From Rickettsia typhi (lineage in GTDB: Bacteria; Pseudomonadota; Alphaproteobacteria; Rickettsiales; Deianiraeaceae): a DNA stretch of 64,000 bases. Position numbers and translations under genes: made by a program. The notes below the pieces were generated by a model. The model was not told the origin of the DNA and searched no databases. It saw only the letters and a list, made by a program, of their open reading frames with translations. The stretch's first letter is position 1. Each line of letters opens with the position of its first letter. Location: contig CAMCVL010000005.1 in NCBI GenBank assembly GCA_945881985.1, forward strand, positions 1-64,000, written 5' to 3'. Positions 45,340-54,335 of the stretch are shown here, piece after piece.

Positions 45340-48300
45340 TTACCGAGATGATTGGCATGGCGTAGGGGGCAATAGATTCTTAATCTTAGAAACCTCGTTG
45401 TCTTTATCAACCAACCAATCATAAGACCATATTCTGTGAATCTTCCAGCCTTTATTTTCCAAAACATCCTGCCTTAATCTATCTTTTTCCCTTGCTGTTT
45501 TGCCTTTGTGATAGTACTCGCCATCACATTCGATACCAATGATATACCTATCCTTGTTAATTGGACATAAAATCGCTAAGTCTATTTTGTAACCAGAGCA
45601 TCCTATTTGAGAGTGAACTTCGTAGCCATCTTGCCTTAGTCTTTCGCAAACATCTTCTTCAAAGCCGCTATCAAAATTGTCATATTCTCTGTCCTGTCTT
45701 AAAGTGTCAATACTGCCAGATTCGCAACATTTAATGTAGTCACGCAAGAACCGATACGCCTTCGAGTCTTTATCAGGAATATTATGCGAAGTAATTGATG
45801 AAAATAAATATACTTTCTCCCTTGCTCTTGTAAACATTACATTAAGCTTTTTATATGAGTCGCTACCACTACTGTTAATTTGCCTAAAAGTTGTACCGGA
45901 AAGTTTTTTGTCTTTATCATGTGCAAAAGTTAAAGAGATAAGAATAATATCTCTTTCGTCGCCTTGGCAATTTTCCAAATTTTTTATAAATAATCCATCA
46001 TTACTATCCTCTAGATACCACTTTAGCAAATCTTCATCCGTTTCCACTATTTCCTGTATAAAATCTGACTGTTTGCAATTTATCGCTATAACACCAACGG
46101 ATCTTTTGCCATCTTGATACAGCTCTTTGAGTTTTTTTAATACTTGCCGTGCCTCAATTTCATTTTTACCTCCATTCCAAATAGCATTTTCAACATAGCA
46201 AAATTCCATTGGGTTGATGGATTTGTTAGAGCTTGGAAATGTTATTAATTTATCTTTGTAGACATGTTTGTTTGACGGGGCGATCAATTGTTCGTATTTA
46301 CTTCTGTAGTGCCAAACTAGCGGAAGTGATTTTAACTTTGTATTTAAAAAATCTAACAAGCTTTCATAACCTTCAACTCCATCTTCTTCCTCGTCAATAT
46401 CAAAAGAAGAGTCAAAATAATTTGACGGTGGCATCTGCTCCCTATCGCCAGCGACAATAAGTTGTGTAGCCCTAATTATTGAGCCTACGGCATCCCAAGT
46501 ACAAATTTGAGAAGCTTCATCAAATATTACTGTATCAAATATTGTAGATGTGGTGCCCTCTATATCAAAGTATTGACATATAGTTAGAGGGCTACACACT
46601 ACGCAACCAGCAATAGAAGTGATTTCGCTTCTATAATCTGTTATAAGCTTTCTTGGTTGCGGGAATCTCTGCCTGTTTAATAATTTAGCTATTTGTGGCT
46701 TTTGATCTATTTTGTTATAGATCTTACTAGCAAAATTATTTTTAAATTTATCAATATTTGCCTGAATAGAGTTTTTGTCAAGTATTTTAAATTCCGAGAT
46801 ATCGTCTTTTATCGAAGCCGTATTTTTGAGTTTGTAGTTTTGATTTAAACTTTTAGCAAGAATCAGCGAATACAATTTATTTTTAAAGACATCCTCGATG
46901 TTGTTTTTTGATATCTTATTTTTAATAACCTCGTTCCAAAAAGAACCCATACCAACATCTTTGAAACTTCTAACGATACCAAGGTAGTCAAGAGTTTGAA
47001 TAATAGAATCTGCTTTTTGAATTAGCAACTTCAATTGACTAAGGTTATCACTGCGTATTTCCGCCTGTAAAGATTCTGTGTGAAAAAACGCATCCAAAGT
47101 TGTAAATAGCTCATCTTTCTTAGACTCAATCTCTTGCTTTTCAGTCTCGTGAACTTGAATTTCATTTTTAAGATTATGATATTTGTTTAATGATTCAATC
47201 AACAAATCCATTTCGCCTTCTATTAACAACTTCAATTGACTAAGGTTATCACTGCGTATTTCCGCCTGTAAAGATTCTGTGTGAAAAAACGCATCCAAAG
47301 TTGTAAAGCTTTTTTGTATAGCTGCATCAAATTCTGCTTTTTGGATATGCAGGGTTGATAAATTTTGCTTTAAACGACAATAATTTTGTATCCAGTTAAT
47401 CAAGTCTAAAACCCTATGCTCGCTACCCTTTATGTTTAACCAGCACTTTACAAGAGAAAATTGTTCAAGTTTTTTAAATAATGCTTTATATTCCAATACA
47501 TCTATAATAGTTTTAACATAAGAGTATTTTATCTCCAGTTCCTTTATTATTTTTAGGATATTTTCTTTTAACGGAACTATATCGCAATCTTGCAAGTTTA
47601 TATCACAATTAAAATAAAATGAAATCTTGTTTTTCAAAGACGCAATATCCGAAATTTTCTCTTTAGTTTCTTTTTTTAATTCTTGCGATCTAAAAAATTT
47701 AGCAAACCTTTGAACCAAACTCTGGGATGTTATTTCAATGCGACTATTTAATGTTAAATCTAGATTTTTTAGACAAATTAAGATATTTGATATTAAGCTA
47801 TCAATGCTCTGTAAATCGTTAACACTTTTAACATCATGGACAAAATCAACATTTAACCATGGATTATCGATTGCATTAGCCGTTGGCAAATAGGCAATGA
47901 GAGAATGCAGGATATCTGCAGCTTCGTTTGTGCATAGCGTTAAATTTAAGCCGTATTCAAAAAACGCAAACTCCAATTCCCTAATTTGCTCCGATTTGTT
48001 TAGTATTGTGCTTTTTAGTTCGGTATTTTTGTCGCAAAAGGTTTCTATATCTTTTAAGCTAGATTGTATAGTATGATTTTCTTTGGAACTTAAAGACGAT
48101 TTACAAAATGTAATACTGTTTTGTTTAGACAAAAATCTATCCAATTCCCTAATTTGCTCCGATTTGTTTAGTATTGTGCTTTTTAGTTCGGTATTTTTAT
48201 AGCAAAAGCTTTCTATATCTTTTAAGCTAGATGTTATCACCTCACTATCATCGGCATTAATTGATGAGATATTAAAAATGATATTAAGCCAGGGGTTTTC

Positions 48301-49752
48301 TGGGTCTAAATAGATTTCATCGTGTTTCTTGGCGTGTTGCAGCAAGGATAAAGCTCCTTCATATTCATCTTTTGTATTAATATTTATTTCGCAATTTACC
48401 TCTATTGTATTAAGTCTTTTAAATTCGCAAATACTCTTTATTAAGTCAAATGTAGTTTTGCCAATGGGTAATGGTTTATGTAGGGTATCACTTCTACTGA
48501 TAATACTGTCTTTTAATTGACTTAGCCTTGTAAAATCAAATTTTACCTTACTAGCATCAAGATATTTATTAAAAAATTCATAGCTTTGACCAATTTGCTC
48601 AACAATATTTTTTGAAGATGTATTTTTATTGTGCAGATCAAGAAAGATTTTTTCCAAACCTATTTCACGAAATTTTCTCAATACCGCATCAATTGCAGCT
48701 TTTTTCTCTGCGACAAATAGAACTTTTTTACCTGAGTAGACAAGTTCGGCTATAATATTTGATATTGTTTGGGTTTTTCCTGTGCCGGGCGGACCTTGTA
48801 TTATAAAACTCTTACCATCTTTAGCGGCCTTGATAACTTCAAGTTGAGAGCCGTCGCAATCAAAAATATTGCAAAAGTAATCGCTCTTATAGTTTTTGTC
48901 AATACTTTCAGCTCTTTCAAAGTTTTCACAATCCTGATTTAAGCCATCGTCTTGATTAACATCCGAAAGTAAAAAATCAATCATATGGTGAGCGATGATT
49001 TTATCGCTATGTTGTTGCATTTCAAGGTATAGAGATTGTTTTGCCGAGTCAAAACTGCTAATTGCAAACCTATCCTCAATTGCAATATTTGCAATTGCAT
49101 CGCTTTGGTGATTAAGTTTTTGCCCAATTAAAAACTCTTTCAATTTTAAGATTCTATCTTTTATACATTCAAAGCTATCAATATTACTTGTAATTTCACT
49201 TGGTATTTTAATTCCAAATTCTTGTTTAAAATACTCTTCAATTGCATAATTAAAAATGCAATTCTCAAACTCTTTTGTAATTACACACTTATAATAAATA
49301 TTGTTAACAAGCTCTATGTCGCAATTGATTAAAAAAATTGGAGCATGCCTTTCCGCTATATTGTCTTTGTATTTAAAAAAACCATAAACTAAGAATGTTG
49401 AATTGAAACCCTTTTCTTTCTTTATTTCCTCCTGTTTGTTGTAATTTTTTTTGAATCTTTTGTACAAAATATCATTCTTGTATTCTTTACTTTCAAATAT
49501 CTCATTACTACCATCTATCCCGTCATTCATTGCTTGATTATCTTTTTTATCCTTGTTACTAATTGCTGGATAACAAGCTATCTTAAGCATTGAACTTGAA
49601 TTATGGTCGTTATTAATTGCTACTTCAATAAAATGCCTTACACGAGCTTTGGTGTTGAAATTAAAGTTAATTAACTTATTACGATTTGTTAGGTCTATAA
49701 GATGTTCGCTGCATTTTTCGATAAAATTTTTACCAGCCCTATCTTGATTCAT
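45340..49752 (-). CDS. DUF4011 - superfamily 1 helicase - Vsr-like nuclease, 1470 aa (Hhe-like defence protein)
   Basis: Large predicted anti-phage or restriction-type protein. N-terminal DUF4011-like region (about 1-280) with HLIDLTNRNKLINFNF; then a superfamily 1 helicase (UPF1/AAA_11-AAA_12 type) with Walker A GPPGTGKT at 320-327, a long coiled-coil and repeat-containing insert (about 490-1020), Walker B VIFDEASQI and later VMFTRAREKVYLFSS; finally a PD-(D/E)XK Vsr/DUF559-like nuclease (about 1370-1460) with YKIDLAIL and IGIECDGEYYHKG. This architecture matches the DUF4011-helicase-Vsr class reported as antiphage (Hhe), by recollection. Two internal duplications lie in the insert. Flanked by lepA-tail copies 2 and 3; starts 50 bp below copy 2. 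No accessory gene appears necessary. Confidence 0.85.
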   Translation of the reverse strand: MNQDRAGKNFIEKCSEHLIDLTNRNKLINFNFNTKARVRHFIEVAINNDHNSSSMLKIACYPAISNKDKKDNQAMNDGIDGSNEIFESKEYKNDILYKRFKKNYNKQEEIKKEKGFNSTFLVYGFFKYKDNIAERHAPIFLINCDIELVNNIYYKCVITKEFENCIFNYAIEEYFKQEFGIKIPSEITSNIDSFECIKDRILKLKEFLIGQKLNHQSDAIANIAIEDRFAISSFDSAKQSLYLEMQQHSDKIIAHHMIDFLLSDVNQDDGLNQDCENFERAESIDKNYKSDYFCNIFDCDGSQLEVIKAAKDGKSFIIQGPPGTGKTQTISNIIAELVYSGKKVLFVAEKKAAIDAVLRKFREIGLEKIFLDLHNKNTSSKNIVEQIGQSYEFFNKYLDASKVKFDFTRLSQLKDSIISRSDTLHKPLPIGKTTFDLIKSICEFKRLNTIEVNCEININTKDEYEGALSLLQHAKKHDEIYLDPENPWLNIIFNISSINADDSEVITSSLKDIESFCYKNTELKSTILNKSEQIRELDRFLSKQNSITFCKSSLSSKENHTIQSSLKDIETFCDKNTELKSTILNKSEQIRELEFAFFEYGLNLTLCTNEAADILHSLIAYLPTANAIDNPWLNVDFVHDVKSVNDLQSIDSLISNILICLKNLDLTLNSRIEITSQSLVQRFAKFFRSQELKKETKEKISDIASLKNKISFYFNCDINLQDCDIVPLKENILKIIKELEIKYSYVKTIIDVLEYKALFKKLEQFSLVKCWLNIKGSEHRVLDLINWIQNYCRLKQNLSTLHIQKAEFDAAIQKSFTTLDAFFHTESLQAEIRSDNLSQLKLLIEGEMDLLIESLNKYHNLKNEIQVHETEKQEIESKKDELFTTLDAFFHTESLQAEIRSDNLSQLKLLIQKADSIIQTLDYLGIVRSFKDVGMGSFWNEVIKNKISKNNIEDVFKNKLYSLILAKSLNQNYKLKNTASIKDDISEFKILDKNSIQANIDKFKNNFASKIYNKIDQKPQIAKLLNRQRFPQPRKLITDYRSEITSIAGCVVCSPLTICQYFDIEGTTSTIFDTVIFDEASQICTWDAVGSIIRATQLIVAGDREQMPPSNYFDSSFDIDEEEDGVEGYESLLDFLNTKLKSLPLVWHYRSKYEQLIAPSNKHVYKDKLITFPSSNKSINPMEFCYVENAIWNGGKNEIEARQVLKKLKELYQDGKRSVGVIAINCKQSDFIQEIVETDEDLLKWYLEDSNDGLFIKNLENCQGDERDIILISLTFAHDKDKKLSGTTFRQINSSGSDSYKKLNVMFTRAREKVYLFSSITSHNIPDKDSKAYRFLRDYIKCCESGSIDTLRQDREYDNFDSGFEEDVCERLRQDGYEVHSQIGCSGYKIDLAILCPINKDRYIIGIECDGEYYHKGKTAREKDRLRQDVLENKGWKIHRIWSYDWLVDKDNEVSKIKNLLPPTPCQSSR
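47026..47106 (-). repeat. 81-bp exact direct repeat in the helicase gene, copy A
   Basis: Identical to 47227-47307, 201 bp apart (a multiple of three, so the frame is kept). Each encodes the same 27-residue helical segment starting FTTLDAFFHTESLQ. Confidence 0.97.
47227..47307 (-). repeat. 81-bp exact direct repeat in the helicase gene, copy B
   Basis: See copy A; no mismatches seen. Perfect identity implies a recent duplication or ongoing gene conversion. Confidence 0.97.
47972..48064 (-). repeat. 93-bp direct repeat in the helicase gene, copy A
   Basis: Matches 48140-48232 with three mismatches at offset 168 bp (56 codons). Encodes a SLKDIETFCDKNTELKS-like helix continuing to SEQIRELE. 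Confidence 0.95.
48140..48232 (-). repeat. 93-bp direct repeat in the helicase gene, copy B
   Basis: Partner of copy A; encodes SLKDIESFCYKNTELKS continuing to SEQIRELD. The three mismatches make it older than the 81-bp pair. Confidence 0.95.
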
Positions 49753-49801
49753 GTTATTATTAGATAAATATTAATTTTACATTAAAGCACCCGGCAAACC
49801 C

Positions 49802-49864
49802 CTAATCCCCATCAACCTTCAACGCTTCTACAAACACGGAGTGAGGGATTTCGATCTTGCCGAT
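49802..49864 (-). repeat. lepA-tail repeat, copy 2 (63 bp)
   Basis: Matches the last 63 bp of lepA with two mismatches: a silent CCC to CCT proline change and AAC to AAG (Asn to Lys). It forms the in-frame 3' end of the endonuclease gene. Confidence 0.95.
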
Positions 49865-50458
49865 GATTTTTTTTATCAAAGAAATTCGTGCATAAAATGC
49901 TCTCGATGTGGAGCCATGACCCGCACCCTTTGTTCTTGGCTGAATAAAAACACCCATTTTACCAGTTAATTTTGCAAAACCATCATTTATTATCGTTTGT
50001 CTAATTAATTCGTAATCACTTTTAATTTGCGATAAAACCTCGTGATTTTCAAGATTAAAATCAACGACATCAAGTAAAATGGATTTTTCTTCAAGCTTAC
50101 TATCAAAAAGCCTAACACATATTACCATTTTTTTTAACTTTGAAAACAAATGACTCTCTTCAAAAGGTGTATTTTTTACATTAAAAGCATCAATCATGGT
50201 AATGGCCATAGTTTCTTTTGGAACTATTTCGCCATTTTTTAGTTTTTTCATCGAAATTGTTTTTAACTCCCAAGAGCCAAAGTTTGGCGATTGAGATGAA
50301 TTTATTGGAAGCCCTAAATATCTCTCAATTGTATGACCAAACCATCCTTTGTTTATTTTTCCATTTTTCCAAACAGTTACTTCGTATTTTTGCGTTATAT
50401 CCCTAATGTTAAGACCTTTTAAAAGTTTTAATTTTTTTAATGCTTCAATTTTCTTCAT
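49802..50458 (-). CDS. MutH/Sau3AI-like type II restriction endonuclease ending in a LepA tail, 218 aa
   Basis: Predicted partner of the adjacent DpnA-like methyltransferase, cutting unmodified target DNA. Features of the MutH/Sau3AI-type PD-(D/E)XK fold: a GWFGHTIERYLGLP helix at about 38-51, and the catalytic strand SPNFGSWELKTISM with E64 and K66; an asparagine stands at 59 where related enzymes often have aspartate. It then has KETMAITMID and GKMGVFIQPRTKGAGHGSTSRAFYARI near the end. The last 20 residues, from GKIEIPHS, equal the conserved LepA C-terminus, encoded by a 63-bp copy of the lepA end. It overlaps the methyltransferase gene by 14 bp. GATC specificity is inferred from the methyltransferase. 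Confidence 0.8.
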   Translation of the reverse strand: MKKIEALKKLKLLKGLNIRDITQKYEVTVWKNGKINKGWFGHTIERYLGLPINSSQSPNFGSWELKTISMKKLKNGEIVPKETMAITMIDAFNVKNTPFEESHLFSKLKKMVICVRLFDSKLEEKSILLDVVDFNLENHEVLSQIKSDYELIRQTIINDGFAKLTGKMGVFIQPRTKGAGHGSTSRAFYARISLIKKIIGKIEIPHSVFVEALKVDGD

Positions 50459-51209
50459 ATAAGTTGTTATTAATTTCTTCCATAATGCGTTTTTCTGCTA
50501 AGCTTGCATACTCAGGCTCTTGCTCTATAATTATGTATCTTCTATTATTTCGTTTTGCACAAACTGCAGTCGTTCCACTTCCTCCAAATGGATCTAAAAT
50601 TAAATCATCTTCGTTTGTCGAGGCAACAATACAACGATTTAAAAGTTCAAGTGGTTTTTGTGTTGGGTGTTTTCCAAGAAGTTTTTCACTGGTTTTAGGT
50701 GGCAATATAGACCATACGGTTTTCATTTGCTTTCCATCATTCATTGATCTCATTTTGTCGTAATTAAATAAATGTTTAGATTTTTCGTTCTTTGCAGCCC
50801 AGATGATTGTTTCGGTTGAATGAGTAAAGTATCTACAGCTTAAATTTGGAGGTGGATTTGGCTTTTCCCAAGATATCTCATTTAAAATTTTAAAACCTAG
50901 TTGTTGCATTGCAAAACCTATTGAAAAAATTACATGATGTGTTCCGCTAACCCAAATAGTGCCATTATCTTTTAATAATCTTTGACACTGCTCTAACCAA
51001 GATAAATTAAATTTATGATTTTCTTCAATCCCCATCGATTTGTCCCATTTACCTTTATCAACGCTAACGGCCTCGCCATTTTTACAGGTAATGCCACCGT
51101 TTGACAAAAAATAAGGTGGATCGGCAAAGATCATGTCAAAAGTTTTATCTGGCATCTTTCTCATCGTTTTAATACACTCAGAGTTTATAATTTTATTTAC
51201 TTCAAGCAT
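50445..51209 (-). CDS. Adenine-N6 DNA methyltransferase, DpnA (M2.DpnII)-like, 254 aa
   Basis: Protects host DNA by methylating adenine, most likely in GATC. Beta-class order: catalytic DPPY at residues 30-33 with FADPPYFLSNGGIT around it, then VSVDKGKWDKS, SCRYFTHSTETIIWA, GKHPTQKPLELLNR, and the SAM-binding FGGSGTT near 210. This string of motifs closely resembles DpnA/M2.DpnII of pneumococcus, which also acts on single-stranded DNA. Start ATG 51209 is 20 bp below the lepA stop. The gene overlaps the endonuclease by 14 bp, suggesting translational coupling. No second (alpha-class) methyltransferase or controller gene is present. Confidence 0.9.
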   Translation of the reverse strand: MLEVNKIINSECIKTMRKMPDKTFDMIFADPPYFLSNGGITCKNGEAVSVDKGKWDKSMGIEENHKFNLSWLEQCQRLLKDNGTIWVSGTHHVIFSIGFAMQQLGFKILNEISWEKPNPPPNLSCRYFTHSTETIIWAAKNEKSKHLFNYDKMRSMNDGKQMKTVWSILPPKTSEKLLGKHPTQKPLELLNRCIVASTNEDDLILDPFGGSGTTAVCAKRNNRRYIIIEQEPEYASLAEKRIMEEINNNLYEEN

Positions 51210-51229
51210 AGTTATAGCAAAAAAACAAA

Positions 51230-51292
51230 CTAATCCCCATCAACCTTCAACGCTTCTACAAACACGGAGTGGGGGATTTCGATGTTGCCGAT
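51230..51292 (-). repeat. lepA-tail repeat, copy 1 (within lepA)
   Basis: The 63-bp 3' end of lepA, encoding [20 protein letters not shown] and stop. Two more copies occur at 49802-49864 and 45282-45330, all in the same orientation. Confidence 0.95.
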
Positions 51293-53080
51293 TTCCTTCA
51301 TTCTTTTTTTACCTTTTTTTTGCTTTTCAAGGAGCTTCTTTTTTCTACTTACATCCCCGCCGTAGCACTTGGCAAGCACATCTTTACGAAAGGCGTCAAT
51401 GGTCTCCCTTGCAACAATCTTGGCGCCGATTGCAGCCTGTATTGCAACCTTAAACATTTGTCTTGGGATTAGTTCTTTTAGCTTTTCGCAAAGGGCTCTG
51501 CCTCTGCGTTCCGCCGATGCCTTGTTGACGATAAGCGACAGCTCGTTTAAAGGCTCGCCGTTGACTAAAATGCTTAGCTTGCAAAGGTCGCCCTCGCGGT
51601 ATTCATCCATCTCCCACTCAAAGCTTGCATAGCCGGAGGATATTGATTTTAGCCTGTCGTAAAAGTCAAAAACCACCTCGTTTAAAGGTATTTTATATAC
51701 AAGTTTTATACGCCCCCCTTGCCCGCTAAAGCCCATCTCGGCTTGCTCACCCCTTTTGTCGGTGCAAAGCTTTAGCACGGCGCCAAGGTATTCCTCCGGC
51801 GTAAAGATTGTTGCCTTAATCCAAGGCTCCTCCATTTTTTTGATGTAGACAGGGTCGGGCATTTCAAGCGGATTGTAAATTGTTTGCTCCTCGCCCTTGT
51901 TTGTAAGCATTTTATACACAACAGACGGGGCGGTGGTGATAAGCTCAATGTTAAACTCTCTAAAGAGCCTCTCTTGAACTATCTCCATGTGCAAAAGCCC
52001 TAAAAAGCCGCATCTAAAGCCAAGCCCAAGGGCGGAGGAAGATTCTTTTTCAAAGGAAAAACTTGAGTCGTTTAAAGCAAGCTTGTTAATTGCATCGTTA
52101 AGCTCGTCAAACTCCTCAGTGGACAAAGGGTAAAGCCCGCAAAAAACCACCTGCTGCGGCTTTTTAAAGCCAGCAAGAGGCTTTGTTGTGGTGTCCTTAA
52201 AGCCTACAATTGTGTCGCCCACAAAGCAGTCTGCAACATTTTTTATGTTTGCATTAATAAAGCCCACCTCGCCTGCGTAAATTGCCTCGGCATTTTGCTT
52301 CTTTGGAGTAAAAAAGCCCACGCCCTCAACATCATACTCGCCGCCCGTGTTAAGCATTTTGATTCTGTCGCCCCTTTTAACCGTGCCACTAACAACACGC
52401 ACAAGTATAATCACGCCAAGATAGGTGTCGTACCAAGCGTCAACAAGCAGGCACTTAAGACTATCTTTGTTAATCTCGGCTGCGTGCTTTTCACTACGCA
52501 ATAGCCCGTCCTGCGGGGCAGGTATTTTTGCAATCACCTCCTCAATTAAATCCTCAATGCCAAGCCCTGCCTTTGCAGATACAAGCTTAGCCTCTGAGGC
52601 ATCAAGCCCTATAACATCCTCTATCTCGGCTTTTACCTTGTCTGGGTCGGCAGCTGGCAGGTCAATTTTGTTAAGAGCAATTACAAGCTCGTTGTCAACA
52701 TCCATTGCCTTGTAGACATTTGCTAGAGTTTGTGCCTCAACCCCCTGCGAGGCATCCACAACCAAAACGCTCCCCTCGCAGGCGGCAAGGCACCTACTAA
52801 CCTCGTAGCCAAAGTCCACATGCCCCGGGGTGTCCATGAGGTTTAAAATATACTCTTCACCATCTTTTTTGGACTTATATCTTAGCCTAACCGTTTGCGA
52901 CTTAATGGTAATGCCCCTCTCCTTTTCAAGCTCCATGTTGTCAAGCACTTGGTCCTGCATTTCCCGCTCCTCAAGCCCGCCGCAAACCTGAATGATTCTG
53001 TCCGATAGCGTGCTTTTGCCGTGGTCAATGTGCGCTATGATAGAGAAGTTCCTAATCCTAGAAATATCGTAGTTAGACAT
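51230..53080 (-). CDS. lepA: Elongation factor 4 (LepA)
   Basis: Ribosomal GTPase that remodels stalled or assembling ribosomes. GTPase domain: AHIDHGKST at about 16-24, [35 protein letters not shown]. Then the translation-factor barrel, domain III/V with [19 protein letters not shown], the LepA-specific C-terminal domain with [14 protein letters not shown], and [16 protein letters not shown] at the end. 616 aa, slightly above the usual 600. Its own 3' end is copied twice in the DNA below, and its leader region is copied upstream, so insertions have occurred on both sides without damaging the frame. Confidence 0.96.
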   Translation of the reverse strand: MSNYDISRIRNFSIIAHIDHGKSTLSDRIIQVCGGLEEREMQDQVLDNMELEKERGITIKSQTVRLRYKSKKDGEEYILNLMDTPGHVDFGYEVSRCLAACEGSVLVVDASQGVEAQTLANVYKAMDVDNELVIALNKIDLPAADPDKVKAEIEDVIGLDASEAKLVSAKAGLGIEDLIEEVIAKIPAPQDGLLRSEKHAAEINKDSLKCLLVDAWYDTYLGVIILVRVVSGTVKRGDRIKMLNTGGEYDVEGVGFFTPKKQNAEAIYAGEVGFINANIKNVADCFVGDTIVGFKDTTTKPLAGFKKPQQVVFCGLYPLSTEEFDELNDAINKLALNDSSFSFEKESSSALGLGFRCGFLGLLHMEIVQERLFREFNIELITTAPSVVYKMLTNKGEEQTIYNPLEMPDPVYIKKMEEPWIKATIFTPEEYLGAVLKLCTDKRGEQAEMGFSGQGGRIKLVYKIPLNEVVFDFYDRLKSISSGYASFEWEMDEYREGDLCKLSILVNGEPLNELSLIVNKASAERRGRALCEKLKELIPRQMFKVAIQAAIGAKIVARETIDAFRKDVLAKCYGGDVSRKKKLLEKQKKGKKRMKEIGNIEIPHSVFVEALKVDGD

Positions 53081-53084
53081 AAAC

Positions 53085-53188
53085 TTTTTACAAATAATTT
53101 TAATTTACACACATATTGTATAAGCATTAAAATATTTTGCAAAAGGTTTGTTTAATTGATTATGGCTTAGGTGAAAAATAAAAGAAAA
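53085..53188. repeat. Direct repeat L1: lepA leader/promoter segment
   Basis: Shares a 65-bp block (53124-53188 with 54843-54907, one mismatch) and a further 18 bp next to the lepA start (CTTTTTACAAATAATTTTAA) with the copy at 54823-54907. This copy keeps an extra 21 bp that hold the -10 hexamer. Confidence 0.9.
53115..53142 (-). promoter_or_regulatory. Probable lepA promoter
   Basis: On the minus strand, TTGCAA (53137-53142), 16 bp, TACAAT (53115-53120), about 35 bp above the lepA ATG. The distal copy of this segment has lost exactly the -10 part. Confidence 0.6.
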
Positions 53189-53284
53189 AATAAGATAAAT
53201 TACTTGACACTTAAAAAAAACAATTTAAATTTCCATTGAGATTAATCGCCAATTATATATTATATTGTTATATCATATATAATT

Positions 53285-53521
53285 ATGGGTAAAATCTCAT
53301 CGCAAAAGCAACTGACCAAAATTGCAAAATATGCTATAGGTAAAGGCTATGATAATGTTAAATTAAAAGTTTCGGGAAAAAATAAATATACTTTTGAAGC
53401 TTCAAACAACTCTTCAAAAGACAAAACACCAAAAAAGGCAGATAAATTCCAATACTTTTTAACAATACTAGAGATGGTAAAAAAAGTTTTATCGTATTTA
53501 ACTTTTTTCAGTGATAAGTAA
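53285..53521 (+). CDS. Hypothetical small basic protein, 78 aa
   Basis: Not recognised. Lysine-rich N-terminal two thirds (SQKQLTKIAKYAIGKGYDNVKLKVSGKNKY), which could form a helix followed by strands, and a C-terminal amphipathic to hydrophobic helix (QYFLTILEMVKKVLSYLTFF). The LTKIAKYAIGKGYDNVKLK pattern is reminiscent of small toxin or HicA-like double-stranded RNA-binding folds, but no catalytic histidine is present and the likeness is weak. A TTGACA at 53204 may promote it. Lies inside the block bordered by the lepA leader repeats. Confidence 0.5.
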   Translation: MGKISSQKQLTKIAKYAIGKGYDNVKLKVSGKNKYTFEASNNSSKDKTPKKADKFQYFLTILEMVKKVLSYLTFFSDK

Positions 53522-53564
53522 TACCACTTCCTATCTTTAGGTGCTTTATAGCAAATAATTCACT

Positions 53565-54062
53565 CTACTTTCCCACCGTCCTTTGAGGGTGGTAACCTAT
53601 CCTACCTCCTCTTTTTTTAGAGGGAGGGCTGGATACCAACCCTTTTCCCCCTCTCCCTTTAGGGCTTGGCACGCCTACATAACTCCTCTCCCTTTAGCTG
53701 GCGGACTGCGGCACACCTAAATAACTCCCTCTCCCTTTAGGGCTCACGCACAAACATCTCCTCCCCTTTAAGGCGACCCGCAGATAACTCCTCCCCTTTA
53801 AGGGGAGGTTGGGTGGGGTATTTACAATCCAAGCTAAAACTAAACAACCCCGCCTGCTAGGCTAAAGCCTAGCCTCCTCCCCTGCTAGGGGAGGTTTTAT
53901 TGTACAAAAATCTGACCTCCCACCCTTATTAGCCAGCTCCGCCTGCTGCCTCTACTAGCAACTACAGAGGGCTGGATTGTCAAAATTACATTAACAAGCT
54001 TCATTTTTTGCAAATCAAAAAATATTGCCCCAGCCCTAGGCGGCAAAGCCGCTAGGGGGGGT
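53565..54062. repeat. GC-rich intergenic repeat cluster 1
   Basis: A stretch strikingly richer in G+C than the genes around it. It has many hairpin-forming pieces: CCTCCCCTTTAAGGGGAGG (53790), GGCTAAAGCC (53860), GCGGCAAAGCCGC-like CGGCAAAGCCG near 54041, and CCAGCCCTAGG paired with CCTAGGGCTGG-like bases at 54031-54075. Within it lies a 96-bp unit (53762-53857) that recurs at 57807-57902. No reading frame is credible. The last hairpin sits directly at the 3' end of the minus-strand gene at 54052. Confidence 0.85.
53762..53857. repeat. 96-bp dispersed repeat, copy 1
   Basis: Nearly identical to 57807-57902: a CCCTTTAAGGCGACCCGCAGATA start, the palindromic CTCCCCTTTAAGGGGAGG, then TTGGGTGGGGTATTTACAAT and AAACTAAACAACCCC. 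About five differences. Confidence 0.9.
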
Positions 54063-54333
54063 GAGGGCTGGGGCAAAAAATTGCAGAGATTAGGGATTTT
54101 TTGCAGAGTCTGTAAAACGGAGTAAGATACACTAGGTTGAAAGGTAGAATTTTGCTTAGAAAATGAATTTGCAATATTATCTCATCAGTTTCTTGTTTAA
54201 TTTTTATAGATTTTTCCACAATGCTGTCCATTCTGTTAATTTTGTCTTTTTTAGACAAAAAACTTATTGAAACCACAGATGTTGCAACGGCTAAGAGGGG
54301 GGTATTAAATCTTTTATTATTTCCATAATGCAA
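54052..54333 (-). CDS. Hypothetical small protein, 93 aa
   Basis: Not recognised. N-terminus MHYGNNKRFNTPLLAVATSVV has a short hydrophobic stretch (about 12-25); the middle (SIVEKSIKIKQETDEIILQIHFL) is helical; the C-terminal 30 residues run into the flanking repeat DNA (54063-54125) and are likely not native. It starts 2 bp after the preceding minus-strand frame. Third of three tandem small genes. Confidence 0.4.
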   Translation of the reverse strand: MHYGNNKRFNTPLLAVATSVVSISFLSKKDKINRMDSIVEKSIKIKQETDEIILQIHFLSKILPFNLVYLTPFYRLCKKSLISAIFCPSPHPP

Positions 54334-54335
54334 GC

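Noticed and set aside
45282-45467. 61-codon minus-strand frame ending in the LepA tail behind the helicase gene
   Set aside because: It lies mostly inside the helicase coding region in another frame; the tail belongs to repeat copy 3 and there is no independent start or domain.
53285-53521. HicA-type toxin
   Set aside because: The catalytic histidine and the partner HicB gene are missing, so only a hypothetical call is made.
53565-54062. CRISPR array
   Set aside because: The repeats differ in length and spacing, have no regular unique spacers, and no cas gene is present.
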